A stretch of 64,000 bases of DNA from Centrapalus pauciflorus (lineage: Eukaryota > Streptophyta > Magnoliopsida > Asterales > Asteraceae): NCBI GenBank assembly GCA_020465985.1, contig JAANYP010002042.1:141190-205189 (forward strand), read 5' to 3'. How positions within the stretch are numbered: position 1 is the first letter of the stretch; every line of letters begins with the position of its first letter. The notes beneath the pieces were generated by a model. It had not been told where the DNA came from, ran no database searches, and saw nothing but the letters and a program-made list of their open reading frames with translations. The translations under genes were made by a program, and so were the position numbers. Shown piece by piece: positions 41,748 through 56,300 of this stretch.

Positions 41748-44394
41748 TTAGAACCACTCTGCCACACACTTGGGATACAAACCTGATTCTGTGGCAACGT
41801 TGGACAGAGATCGCAACTCTTTTTGTACTTTTCGCCTTTCATAGAAGACAGAGCATGCAAGTGACGTACATTTTACGCCACTCTCTACAAGCCAATCTCC
41901 ACCTCCACAGTGCCGGCAAATCTAGAAACATGACCAGACCACTCATCAAGAACATTTTAACCGTAATCAAACCATTAAAAAACTAACATTTGCAACAGAT
42001 AAAAATTAGATTATTGCCTGCGTTGACTGCAAATAATATCTACATAATTTAACGACTAATCTTGGCAAAATTTTCATGATAGTGTCAAAGTTTCTACAAT
42101 GTTCATATTAAAGCATCACTTATGATTCCTGACTTTGTGAAGTAAGTTTACGTATTAAATCACTCCTCAATTGTATATGTACTGCAAAATGCTTGTAATA
42201 GCAACCAAGTTTTATAATTTCATTTTAGGGAAACAACTGCTTTTATTGCTATTTACAGGTAACTAACTATAAAAACCTGCTAATTTGAGGAGTTTGTGTA
42301 AAGTAACCAATAATTTATTGCAATATAAGAGTAACTAACTTTATTTGTATTGTCATTCAAAGGTAACTCATTTTTCATGTTTCTTCCTTTCTGGGACAAT
42401 TTTTTTATTTCTATTCAAGGAAACTAACAATTCATTGTCCTTAAATAGGATACATTCATACTTAGATACCCTTAAAGGACCATCACAATAGTTGGTTCCC
42501 TGAAATGGAAAAACATAGAAAATCAGTTGCTATTACAAGCAATTTTAGCTTTGTTTTTAGTAATCTCGTTCCAAAATGTTCCGACAGTATGACTCGTTAT
42601 TTATGCTAATATAATTATAATTCTAATCAACAGAAGAACAATTCTTAATTACGAAATCACCACACTAAAAAGTCAAACCTGGAACTTTTTTCGTAGGAAG
42701 TAGATGAAATAACTTTCCAATTAATCGACACAAATTAACTTTGAGCTTATTATACTTACAGCAGCAAGGTGTTGAACCTCTCTTTCCATTTTGGCAGTCC
42801 TTCCGGTTACAGCTACCACAACAGCAGCTTCGTTTTTCGAACATTTACCACAGAATGGTGATGCAGATGCCTGGACCAACTCCCCACAAATGATGCAGTG
42901 CTTAGAGAGGTAATAATAATCGATTCTGGTCCGGTGAGAATTTGGCGCATAAGATTGGTTTTTTGCAACAGATTCCCTAACCGGGCGTGGCATGTCCAGA
43001 AACCATTGGTTTAAGTCGGCTCCAATGAGTCCAAAGACCCTCTGTAACGCTGGATTTATCTGTTTATTGATATAATACAACTCATTCAATCTATAAGGTG
43101 AATCGACTGCCAAGAGATCCATTGGATCGACAACCATGTCAACTAGTCGTGCGCCAGGTTCACCATGAACTACCACATAAGGTATTCTCTCTGCATACCG
43201 TGGTTCAGCCCTAGGATCGGCTCTTATCGCTTTGGTAGCTACTATTGCAGCAGGAGGGAGAGAAGAAACACGGGAACTGTAAGTACCTAAGCGAACTTCC
43301 TTTGCAAAAACAAAATCTTGAATAGAAACCCTGCCCGATAAAATACGTGACCATTGACGTAGCAAGTACGATTTGACCTGTAGAAAAAACAGGACCGGAT
43401 CAGAGGCACAATCGAAAAGCAATAATGCAGATACAATTATTTGTTGCAGCTCACCTTACTGATATCCTGATTCTCGAAATAGTTTCTCAACGAACGTTCC
43501 ATTGTCTTCGATACAGCTCCACATGTATCTCTGCGGACCGTCTCGATACCTTTAGCATCAAAGATAGGTTTGACTTGATCAGGCTTCTCGTAACTGTAAC
43601 CAACGTATCTCTTCTTAGTAAGAAGGAAGCACGAATGGTAGACCTTCTCCAATTTCAGTACGACTGGACTAGGGTTCATCTTGGTTACAGCCGTTGCAAT
43701 CTCATTTCCAATTTCAAAAGCTTCACTCACAGAACGTCCTGGGACGAGTACGAACATGCTGCAAACAAGGTAGCAATCAACATGAACAAATGTATGAGGC
43801 ATGCTGCTGAGTGCATGGAAGGAACTAATTGAAGTGTAAATAATAGGGAAAATGTCACCAAGTCATTGGTCCATTTTGTAATTATTCTGATTTGGTAATT
43901 ATCCATATTGGTAACTATGGAAATTTAAGAGTTCGAAACAATCTATTTTGGTATAATGGACTTCTCAAACAGTATAATATAGACCATTTCAAGCAATAGT
44001 TACCAAAATGGACAATTTAGAAAGTTGTAACTACCAAATCATACCCAAAAAGTTATGATTACCGAAATGGACCAATGACAAAAGTAAATTGCTATTTAAC
44101 GACATTTACCTAAATAAAAAAACCACCAATCTTTTTTCCCAGAAGTATTTAATGACCTCACAGTTACAAATAGATAAGATAAGCATACCTATCTGTATCA
44201 CCATATATCACTTTAGCCTTCCATTTATCATGTGTGTTCACAAGTAAAATAGCGTTTTCAAGTGTTCTACGACCACATTGAACGATACTGTCTGCAAGCT
44301 CAGCACAAGGCATGCGACCACTAAAACCAGCAGCTGTATAGCCATACGTCACATTTGCTATTAGCTTCAATGCAAGCTGTCTTGCATTATAAAT
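41748..44394 (-). CDS. REV3: REV3 exons 21-24: motifs B and C, zinc and iron-sulphur cysteine clusters
   Basis: Exon 21 has motif B, QLALKLIANVTYGYTAAGFS. Motif C (YGDTDS) is split by intron 21 inside its Ser codon. Exon 22 carries LKLEKVYHSCFLLTKKRYVG and exon 23 the thumb region with YAERIPYVVVHGEPGARLVD. The first cysteine cluster (CIICGELVQ...CGKC) near the end of exon 23 fits the zinc site CysA. Exon 24 has CRHCGGGDW...CTSLAC, the CysB site that in B-family polymerases binds a 4Fe-4S cluster and contacts accessory subunits. The protein ends at PKCVAEWF; the stop is 41750-41748. Confidence 0.92.
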
Positions 44395-47300
44395 CTGAAA
44401 GAAATATTAAATTGTGTATGTTGACTGCCCGAAGATTCTCATTGTTGATAAACCACTTCTAGAACATAACCTTAAGAAAAAAAAACATGCCATACATATT
44501 TGTAAGTCTATCTCCAAAGTTATAGTTGGGGAGGTGTGACAACACGGTAGCCATTGGACATATATTACATGAGGTTAATTCTTGGTTTTAAAAGGCGCGA
44601 GGCGCACTGATGCGAAAAGTGTCTTGGAGCCTGAGGCGCGAGGCAAGGCGCGTGCATCACGTACGCGAGGCGCACGTTTAAACAACACACTTTTAAAATA
44701 TATTAATATCATATTTAATACAAAATAACCAATGTTGTAAAAATCGGCCTAGGCGGCCGGCTAGGCGGCGCCTAGGCGCTGATCGGAGGGTTGCCGATGC
44801 GATTTGCTTGTGATCGGGGTGAATTAGTCGGAATCGGCCTAGGCGGACCTAGGCGGGTCCTAGGCGGGTCCTAGGCGGTCCTATGGGTCAAAGTCAACTT
44901 TATTAAAAAAAATTTAACAAAAAAAACAGAAAATAAAAGACAAAAAGATGCAGATTAGGGTTTGTACTTTGAAATCATTGAACAATATGGTCAAGAAAAT
45001 CAAGGAACATTCATCTAATATTCTAATTATAATATTAATGACCTAGAATTCTATATCTGAACTTTGAAGTATGTGTATTTGAAGATTTTAACAATAATGT
45101 TGTCTTATAAAACATATTTTTGGACGTTATGATTAATTATATTTATATTTGAGCATTTATATATATGATGTATGTATAATTCTAAAATTTACATATAAAA
45201 AATCTCAATCCGACTACTCCCCGACTACTCCCCGCCTAGGCCGACTACTCCCTAGTCCCCAGTCGGTCGGCCGACTCCCGCCTAGCGATTTCTACAACAT
45301 TGAAAATAACACATTAAGACGACATTTAACAACTTAAAGTCTAGAATACCAACATATACCATAGAAGCAAATGACACAAACAAAATCTACCACAAGCCTC
45401 ATAGTTGCAATCGATATTACTTCGAAACAAATAACACGAAGTCTATGTAATATAACATATCATAGAAATAACACAAATTTCCTATACTAAAATTAGAAAA
45501 GAAAGAAGCAACTTAGTGCAATAAAAGTGTTTAGGGTTTCGATCGGGTGAGGATACAATGTAGGATAGTTGGTTTAAAAGATTATTTTCTTTTTTGGGCT
45601 GAAATTAATGAAAATGTACAAGAAGCTGCGCCTCGGTTCGCCTTCCGCCTCGATGCCCCTTAGCCTGATGCGCGCGCCTCGGTGCGCTTCTTGGCATCGC
45701 ATCGCAACAAGGTTAGGATGCCCAGAGCCTTGCACCTCGCGCCTCAGGCGCGCTTTTTAGGACACAGGGTTAATTGCATAAAAAGGTAACAGACTTATAG
45801 TTGATTTCCGTTTCAGGTAACGAACTAAGTTTGCCCCAATTAAAAGGTAATGTCATTTTGAAAATTATAGAAACAATAATTCTTGGTTTTTAGTCACACC
45901 TTTACCAACACTTTACCACAAAAAATTATCATACCTACCCTTTTTAATATAATCTAAGAGTATGTTACCTTTTTATGAGAGAAATTTTAGTTCATTACCT
46001 CAAATAGAAATTAACCATAAGTATGTTACCTTTTTATGTAATTCACCCATTCCATAAAAACATAGATTATGATGTGCATGGAATCTAGGAGTACAAATAA
46101 CAAGTTGACTACAGTCAGTAGTGATATCATACCCGATGAAGTACTTTATCTGAAGGAGACAACTTCTTCATCGCCTGTTTAACCATAATACGTGTCGATA
46201 ATATCTCATCAAGTAACCTGGGTAGTACACCTTTACGGACCTGAATCATGGCAGATAGAATAAGCATAAGGTGCACACTGAAGAGAACAATTTAACTAAA
46301 ATTACGATCGAACGAATGACTACCTTTGAAGGCACATACATTACACCATTTGGAGTAAGAAGAACTTCATGTTTTAACGCCTGCAGAACATTTGGGTCTG
46401 GTGTATATGAACTTACGCCAAGTGTATTTGGCTTCGAAGGCGTAACTTTTCCAAGGCATGTACAGAAGCAGAGATTGTAAGCAATGACCATTGATGGATA
46501 GAGAGACTGAAAATCTAAAACAATAACCGGATCTGCATAGAAGCCAGATTCTGGCTCCATAACAAGTGGCAAACATTCCATTGCTGGTTGATATGCAACC
46601 TAGTTGACAAGAACATGCCTTAGTTACCCATAATTCACTAGACAAGGAGATAAGTACGACAAAAGTAAATGCTAAAACCTGCTGGCTTCCAGGAGAAATT
46701 GCAAGATAATTTTGTGTGTGAGCCAATCTCACTAACATAGATTCAACACGGTACTGAGAACCTCGTGAGAGAACAGAAAAGAAATCAATACCAAAAACTC
46801 GGGCAAGCTCTGATGTCCTGTTGACCTGCATAGACAATAGTGGCACTGCATCATGTAACAATTCAAGAATAGGTCAGAATATAAGAAAATTGCTGCAGAC
46901 ATCTAAAAGCAAAATTTATGGATGAATCGTTGACGACACCACCCAATAGGTTCTGGGATTTTCTATTCAAGAGCAGCATTGCTATCCCTACGACCTGAGA
47001 CGAGTTTACTATAACTTTATTTAGAAAATAAGGTATAAATCTATACTATCTGAAAGCATAATGAAGACATCATATATAAATTCCACGAAGGATACAAATA
47101 TATGCATATGAACCCTTCCGTGACCTACCATATCAAGTTGGTCCATCACTTGAAAGTTTAATTTTGCCCTCTCTAGAACATATTCAATACACCGATATCT
47201 TGCTTTACCAGGGCCACTAGCAAACCACTTTGCCAATGTTTTAGAATGAATAAATGGAATTTTTCGTCTAAGAATTGCTTCTGCCACTGCTTCAGCTGTG

Positions 47301-50300
47301 TATATATTAAGCTTAACCTCACTGCGGACCAACCGCCAAAGATTGAGGACAATTCTGCCACCAACATGGACGCCACTTGCATGAGTTCGACCCCACTCAT
47401 CCTCGATGATTGCATCACTTGGCCGATCGATGTCAGAATTTAATGCTTCAGGGAGCACATCAGTCATCATTCCTTCATCTAAAATATCTGAAACCTCCGC
47501 ATTCGAAATAGGTTTAGATGGTGTGCGAGATATTTTACTAAGCAATCCAATTCCAAGATATGCCGCCCTTTCAGCTAAGAAACCAAGTGAACCACCTTGA
47601 ATATCCCAACCCATTAATATATCCGGATCATAATTACAAATGATTTTCATGAAGTCATTGAACAACTGCTTCTCTTCAGAGGAAACTAACAACTTGCAAC
47701 CAGTTATACCGTCTAAATTTCTGCGAAGTAAAAATTCACGTGATAAACAGAAGAGTCCTTATTTATAATACCAGCAAAATGAGATCAGGCACATAAGGAT
47801 GTCAAGTCTGTGAACAGGTTACTAGTATGGTTTAAGAATAGTTTATTTAGAGATAAAACATGAAAAATCTTACATATTTATATAAAACTATGTAATCCTA
47901 TATATCATTTTACAACATTCAAATCAATCAATTGATAACAATTATCTTATTGACATGTTCTTTTGCTAGAAATTTTATGTAACGCACGCAAAGTCTAGCT
48001 TCAGAATTTTATGTACCGCACAACGCACATAATGTCTAGCTTCAGGAAAAAAAAATCATAACTTCTATTGTCAAAAGGCACAATTCAGTTATGTATCACT
48101 TGCAAGCCCACAAAAATTGCTACACTTTTATATGGGATTCCACAGATATTGCATGATGTTCTCATGTTATAGTTACCTATTGACCCGTTTCAGCAATGAA
48201 AATAGACTGACAGTTTCAATTTGGGTCCACGAGATTCCTTAACTTCAATTTTATTCAGGGGGGGTTCTTTTTCATACAATAATTACTTATTTAGCCATTT
48301 CACGAATTCGGTAAGTGATTTTGACTAATAAATGCGTTCTTTTTCAATAAGTAATAAGTGGTAAATCAGCACTTATAATCACTTATTCAATCAGCATATT
48401 TTACCCACTTATTGTCACTTATTCTAAAATCTAAAAACAACTCTCCTTCCTCTCTCCTTAATTATTAGAATTATTTATACATTTTTATTTTTCAAGATAT
48501 ATTTATTTTATAAAATATATTTGTTCTTTATTTTTAAAAAAATTATCCACATTAGAATATTTAATTTATTTTACGTTTCTTTTATATATTCAATTTAATT
48601 ATTAATAAATTATTTATTATATGTTTCATTTGGTAAAATATTTTTACATTTTTATTTATATGTTTCATCTAACTATTTTATTACGTTAATATACTAAATA
48701 ACTTTTTTGCTAAAAAAATAATTTAAGTTAATAGAAAAATTACATTGAATTTACGTTTGTGTGATTAAAATATTTATATTTGACTATTTATGAACAAGTT
48801 GGATGTATAATTTAGAAATTTATGATAAAAAATTCCAATCCGACTACACCTCACCTACTCTACGACCATGATAAAGAAAAGTTGAAATTCATGTTTATAT
48901 GTTAAAGATTCTTGATGTTTTAGGTATTTTCTTGTTTATATATTAAAGAATCTTGAAATACATGTTTATATGTTAAAGATTCTTAATTTTTCTGATTTTT
49001 TTTTTCTTGTTTATATGTTAAAGAATGTTGAAATACATTTTATATTTATTTACAAACTTGATTATTCAGATATATTTATGTTTATACGTTAAAAAAAAGT
49101 TGATATAAGCGTATTATTCTTGTGTTCAAGTTTTGTTCTTAGATTTATATATATAATACAGATTCAGCATACAAAAGAAACAGACTTATTAATTCAATAA
49201 TCAGTAATCAGCGCCAATCACTTATCAATCAGCGCTGCAATCAGTTTTCAGTCACTTATCACTTATGCAAAAGAACATCAGAGTTGTTCGGAAATTTGAG
49301 AAATACTCAAATGACTTCCTTGAACCACGCACAAGTCAAGCATTGCAGATCTTTTGATATGGGGGAAGAACTTAACATATTATTTTGAAGGATAAAATTG
49401 CTATATCATCCAAATTGTGCTAAATAAACTGAAGTCATTGATTATTTTTCAAAAAAGAAAAAGAATTATGATCATGTTCCATTTCCTAGATAAAGATAAT
49501 TACTCGTTTGGACTTAAATATTCCAAGAGTCACCCTAGATCGTTTTAACGAAAGATAAAAAAATCCTCATGAAAAAGATAACTAAACATAAATCAACGCA
49601 GTTATTCGCATAAATCAACCACCATTAGCCATAAACAAAATAAAATAGTTGCATCAACAACAATGGAACTTCGCATCTTCACTTCAGCTTTCATGTTATA
49701 GTACACTTAAAAAACTCCTCTAAAAACAACTGAACTCTCACAAACAACTATTTTAATCCTTAGAGTTACCAGAAACTGACTATGGCACATCAAACATGAA
49801 AAAAAGAAGTTGCCTACTTAATAGCATAGATAACATTATAACAATGGAACTTTACTCATTCTATTGCAGTCCCTGACTTGATATATCTTTAAACAAATAA
49901 TAAAGTGCTTGTAGTTGCATTGTGCATTCTAAGTGCCACATCACTCGAATGGATTATGATGATTAATAACGCACATTTCTTTACATTCCAAAAGTGGAGT
50001 GTCTAACTACCAATTTGCACAACTCGACTATGAAGGGCATGCAACCATGAATTAAAGATTAAAAAACTATTTCAAACTCAAACCAACTCATATAACTCAT
50101 ATCGCATAAGAAAGAAACATTTATGCCTTCATTGTAAAGGAAGTAAGGAACCCATTATGCAAAACCAACTCGTTAAATGCCATGTAAATTAATCAAAAAG
50201 AGGAAGAAGGACAACTGAGATAGAAACATCTGAAAAACCATAAATTGAATCAACAAATTTAAGATATCCTTAATTAAACTAAATTTAGAGAAAACAATTA

Positions 50301-53300
50301 AGCATATAACAATTTAGGGTTAATCTTGAAAAAAAGCATCATGTTTTCATAATTTTATCAGTTTTCTTTTACCATTTTAGTCATCGTGTTATTTTTTGTT
50401 ATTGAAAATGTGAAATTTGTTACCAGTGTAACATTTTAGTTTATGTTTTGCATCGGAAAAAACCATCATGTTTTCAGGATTTTTATCAATTTTGGGCCCT
50501 AAGACATTTCCATTAGGAAAATTAAAATGTTGAAATAACTTACTAAAATCCGATATAACTAATTGCTCAGTTAAACATGTGAATTCTATAATGGATTCAG
50601 TACAAAAAAAATCGTCACAGTGACCAAACTGATAAAAAATTGAAAACATATTGGTTTTTTACTAAAATGCGATGTCATTTTACTAACGAATTTCACAGTT
50701 TCAATAACATAAGGACTAAAATGATAAGAAGTAATATTGAGGGACCAAACTGATAAAACTGCAAAAACATGATATTTTTTCAATATAAACCCAAAAAATT
50801 AAGAAAAAGAAAATAATTCCTTTGCATATGTAAATTACTTTTGGGAACACTCTTTCATTTAAGCTCCACATAACCCAAAGTTATGATAAATTTTTAAAGA
50901 TTATTGTAGAAGCAAAGGTTTTTGAAAACTCAATTTCTTTTACAATGATTTTTCATGGTCAAGGATAAGATGAAGTGAAGTTCCATTGGTTTCATATGAG
51001 TAATTTCTTTTTGCATGTTTAAAGTGCTAATAGTGTGATTCAGTCATTTGAAGGACTAAAACAGTAGTTCCTATAAGGTCTTCTATATTCGATCCAATGT
51101 ATTCTATGCAATACTTTAAGCAAGTGGAACAAACAAGCAATAAAAAATGTTGCACCTTCTAACAGCTGTCACCCCACTGCACAAGAGGACATAACTATTG
51201 ATTATGGACTCGTCATCTTCCTGGATAACAACTGCTATGAAATTGACTGCATCGAATCGAGGGTCAGGTCTCAAGTCTCCTCTAGATTCAGCTTGGACCT
51301 GCCAATAAGTGTTGCATTAGTCTCAGAGGCAAAATAACTCCACAAGACCATTAAACTTTGCTCTCACATAAGTTTCTGCAACTCTCTTATTATTTATTTA
51401 CTATCAGGACGCATGTTGTTGATTCTAACACCAATACTTTATGCTTTAAGTATACCCTTGACGCAAAAAGTGGACATATGCTTCAACTTCAAAGTTCAAA
51501 CAGTACTATCAAGAGAACCCAACCGAACCTCTATGCTAAACATAGTCAGCTGCTGTCCTGCACCAATACTTGCAGGATCCCTAAAGCCTGCTTGACTCAA
51601 AGGAGTCAGCTTTTTTCCTTCTGGGCCTGATATCTGAGAGATATCTTGACTCAAAGGAATCGTCTTTTTTTCATCAGCTTGCAAAACTGCTGGCACTTCA
51701 GGTGAACAAGTCTGTGGTTTCATAACATGGCTTGCCTGGACAAGCTCTTTCGCAAGATCCAAATTAATTTCAATGCTAGGCGTTGAGCCAGAGTCTAGGA
51801 GAGGATCATTACACGTGTCAGCAGAAAAATCCTGTGAATCCATGCCATGGCCAAAGGAACCTGCAGAAAGTCAGAAACTAAACAATTAACGATGTATTTC
51901 TAGAATATGTCACCTGGAAACACTAAAAAGCTTTTACCCTTTGGTGATAAAGATTCCTCTCTTGATGCATTTACATTCTCTCTCAACACATCTAACATCA
52001 AAGAGTCAAGATAAGTATATTTCCTAAACAACTGTAAACTTTCATCAAAAGTTGGTTGTACCAGTACCATCATGAAGCAGCCATTTACTAACATCATTTG
52101 ATGATGGAGGTAGAAATGCAGGTGTCAGCATGTAGAGATAGGAGCCATCATTATGATAATGCATAGAAGCGTCCATGGATCGTTCTTGGCGAGGACAGGA
52201 GTTGTCCATTTTAGATTCAGTGTGTTGAACTTGTTGATAGTCCCCGTCAAGAAAAGGAGGCCACTCATCAATGCGTTTATCCTCACCTACATGTGATGAA
52301 GAAACTATATTAATCATCAAAGTGCAGAATGTTAATCTCAAGCAATGAGACCAATCATTTTTCTAGAAACTAGTCAACAACCCTAACATTTAGCATTCAC
52401 ATGAATGACCACATCCATCCTTAGAAGCGCTAAAGGAAAACTATATGCATAGTTGTCGACTTATGAGGATCAAGACATAAGAAATTATATATATAAACCA
52501 CATAATACATATCTGAATTCCGAATACACTTTGTTTATTTTTTTTCCACAAATAAACATTAAACTATTAAATTTCTTAAATTTAAGAATTTAATTGTGTT
52601 CAAAACCAATGATTAGGAAACAATAAAACTAAAATCAAAATAAAACGAAAAAACCCACTAATTTCATTCAACTACACCGTTAATTACTTTCACTTCAATA
52701 CGTCCAAGTTCTCCCATCTCTGCATCGATTTATCTCTTCCAGACCCCAAAAACCCAGATCAAGATGAGGGACGGAGGGGCTCAGATCCAGAAATGACAGA
52801 GAGGGAGGGATTGTGGTGGAGTTGATTGCAGGGAGGACGACTGAATTTCCGACTCATACAAGTTACGTGTTTATGTTAATTCAACTAAGAGGGATCTGTC
52901 AATAACTGATGCAGAATCAAACTTTGAACACAGAAAACAGAGAAATAACAGAGAGAAACTTAAGCTACGATTAGTAATTGATTGAGGATAGAATAAGAAA
53001 CAAAATCAACCAAATGGTTTCCGAGGGAAATCCCTCTCTCACAATCAAATGATTGGAGCCCCTCTCACAGCTTACAAGCAGAGAGTAACCAATTTCCTAA
53101 CAATAATTCTGCACACATATCACCCCACTCACCCTCTTATTTATAGATTTGCCCAACTAACTAACTCCTAATATTATTACTAGAATACCCTTTCTAGAAT
53201 AATCTTCTAATATAGTAGTATTCCTATCAATAACTCACAAGTTGTTGTCCAAGTCGAGTTTATTTACGAATCAGGGTACCGGGTCAATCTGAGTCGACTT

Positions 53301-56300
53301 ATACAAGTCAACTAGTGAGTGATAAAAGTTTAATAACTGACTACATGTATGAAGCAAAATTAATTTCCTCAACATGGAAAGCCTTACCACATGCCTGAGC
53401 GGCAGAAGCTTCCAGATTCATATCCTTTACATAAATTGCTTCTGAATTACCAGCAAAACAACTCCTTGAGTTGGAAGGAGGACTGATGCCTTGCTGCTCA
53501 CTGCATGAAATTGTATTGTTGTTTGATTCCGTCTCTGGAGTAATCTTTACATCATGACAAATTTCAACTTCCCCCTCCTCCGGAGTAACTTCTACATCAT
53601 CACAAATTTCAACTTTCGGAGGCTCGCCCCTATGAAAACGCTTTCGCCTCATAAGATCCCTAACTGAGCATCCAACAATTGTACTCCCTGCCCTCGATGA
53701 ACCTTTTTCTGCATCTTTCATTGCAACATAAGAAGACGTATTATTTGACGCTGCACAAGTATCCTTGCCTACTTTTATGTCACCATCACATCTACCACCT
53801 TCGACATCTATTTGTTGAGCATCAATCACCTTCTCGGACAAAGAAAAAGGCAAAGAGCTCCATAAGGGACGCTTTCCTCTCTGTTTCCTTCTGAAGATCG
53901 AACCAGAGCCAGATTGTACTGGCTCCTTCAACTTCTCATGTTCACTGTTCTCTACCTTAGATGTTTTACCAGTATGACGGATCCGTTTTTCACCATCATC
54001 AGAGCCATCGACTTGAGGAATCACATTCTTTGATGATAATTTAGATGAAGAATTACAATCACGAGCCATATCAGAGCTGGTACTTTTACATTTTACTACA
54101 TCAGGTGAATCTTGAACTGAATCAAGGATGTCTTGACACTCTTGTTGGGATGCACTTAGAAATTCCATATCAGCTTTTTCCAACACCTTATTAATTGTTG
54201 TTGCAGGCATTAACGGACTTAAAATGCTCTCTCGTTTAAGTTCATCATCAGAGTTTATATCTTCAGCAGCTTGAGAAGACGCTAGCCAATTTAGAAGCCT
54301 CAAAGCCTCTGGGTCTTCAACCTGGACACCGTTTACAAACATGAAAGAATTACAGGAACTAACTACAAGTAACTTAGACACCTACATATAAATACACACT
54401 TATTTATAACACAACTATTGAACTATATATGAAGTTGTGTACCATATAAGTAGCCAACTAATCCTATGCAGAATAAAAGAGAGCGAAAATTAAGGCGATA
54501 CATGTACAGGAATTCATGATTTATAATTATTACCTTTTTGCTATCGAGTAATGCAAAACAAGCAAACAAATAAATTTGAACTCTCAACAACACAAGTGCA
54601 GATGCCGTTAAAAAAAAACACAAGTGCAGATATTTTATGAATTCTGTTGCAATTTTTAAGTATCATTGTTCTGCCACAACTTACATGAACGAAAGTCCTC
54701 CATTTTCTAGTCTTTGAACTTAAATCCATCACCGCTAGCGGTACGCCAGAGTCCAGACATATTTCTTCAGAATTAACAGTAACCAACATACAAGCAAGGG
54801 AGAAATAATGATGCACTGATTCTGTTTCTTGATAGCTGGGTGGTTTGGTTTTTTGCTAAAACCCAAACCGAACCATAATTTCGATTTTTAAGAGAACATA
54901 AAACCACACTGCCAGGTTTTTATTTTCAGTTTTGACTTTTCAAGTTTCTCCAGTTATTGGTTTGGTTTTGGCTTCTTTTTTTTGGCACATACCTATAGCT
55001 ATAGTATCTACTTCAAAGCAACTCCAGCCAAAACAGATAACAAACCACCCCAGCTATCACAAATATGAAACATAGATAATGCCAAGATGCAATAAGACCT
55101 CATTAAATATCTACCTCAACAATATGGAACTGACCTTCAAGTCATCTGATGGTTGCAGTTTGCCACATGATAACAAAACTGGAGTATAATTTTGAACCAT
55201 ATCTCTTCCATCACTTGAAGATCTTATAGATTGTGAATACATTTCATCAGTCTCGATTGGAGTGCAAGGTAAAGATTTTTCTGCATCACACATTTCCAAT
55301 AGCTTGTTTTCAAATTCAACTATGTTTGACAAAGCACTCAGACCATTCTGAGGGCTAGGTTTTTCAGGATCCGATGAAGTGGTTTCCATATGCATTCCAG
55401 TCCTGTCAAATTCCTATATCAATAAACAAGTGAGTAGTCAAATCTTATGGTTGTGTGGAAATAAGAGCACAAAAAGTAAGATCGAAGAAGACCTCCCAAA
55501 TCGGAATGAGTGACTGAACCATTCTAACATCTGAAAGGGTCTGCGACAGTGATGTGTACAATTTATATTGTTGGTTAACAATATCTGTCAAAAATGAAAT
55601 TAGCATAGTATCAGTCATTTGCATGTGCTATAAGGATTCATAAAAACATAGTAAAAGACTCCAAAGCACATCTAACCATCAATAGATGCATCTCCCTCAA
55701 GTTCACAGACGCTCTGACGCTTGGCAACATTTTCCATGCCCTGACTTGGGGCATGCCAAGTCCAATTGTCGGGAATAGTGGATGACAGCCAGATTGGCAA
55801 TTCTTGACAAACATCGCCACTTGAATCTGCCTGCTGGATTCCCACAAAATTGTGGACAAATAAGAATACCATACATTCAGACTATCATGTTCATGTCTGT
55901 ATCTAAAAACTAGAAGTGGAAAAGGTTGGGTTGACCCAATGCACCTTTTTGAAGTTCTTATTTATATAAAGAACAAGTGTATTAATTGTGATTACAGAAC
56001 TATACTATCACAATACTAATTTAATTTTTGATAATAGCAATATAGGAGGTTGCATGCATTAAGTGTACCCTTTGAGCGGCCTTTAACCTGCTTCAGTATT
56101 TTACCCATTCCTTTTTAGCTAACTTTTTATATTTGACCCATCAGAGACAACCCATAAATCGACCGATTTCATAAGTAAATGGGTCAAAACCGCCACCTCT
56201 AAGTAAAAACAATGAACTTATCGCAAAAACTCGAACCTGAGAGTTAGCAGCCATAGAAGATTTATCCATCTGTTGTTTACGTTGAGCATAGCAATTATCC

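Larger units (their letters stand above)
44572..46047. repeat. Outer MITE split by the two nested ones
   Basis: The right part 45768-46047 begins GGTTAATTGCATAAAAAGGTAAC and ends GTTACCTTTTTATGTAATTCACC, a good inverted pair. Its left terminus is also the target of the GGTTAATT duplication, so the GGCGCG MITE landed in the very end of this element. Confidence 0.6.

Noticed and set aside
52740..52900. Possible promoter and leader of a small gene in REV3 intron 12
   Set aside because: A short ATG frame (from about 52763) ends after about ten codons, and the purine-rich text has no coding pattern.
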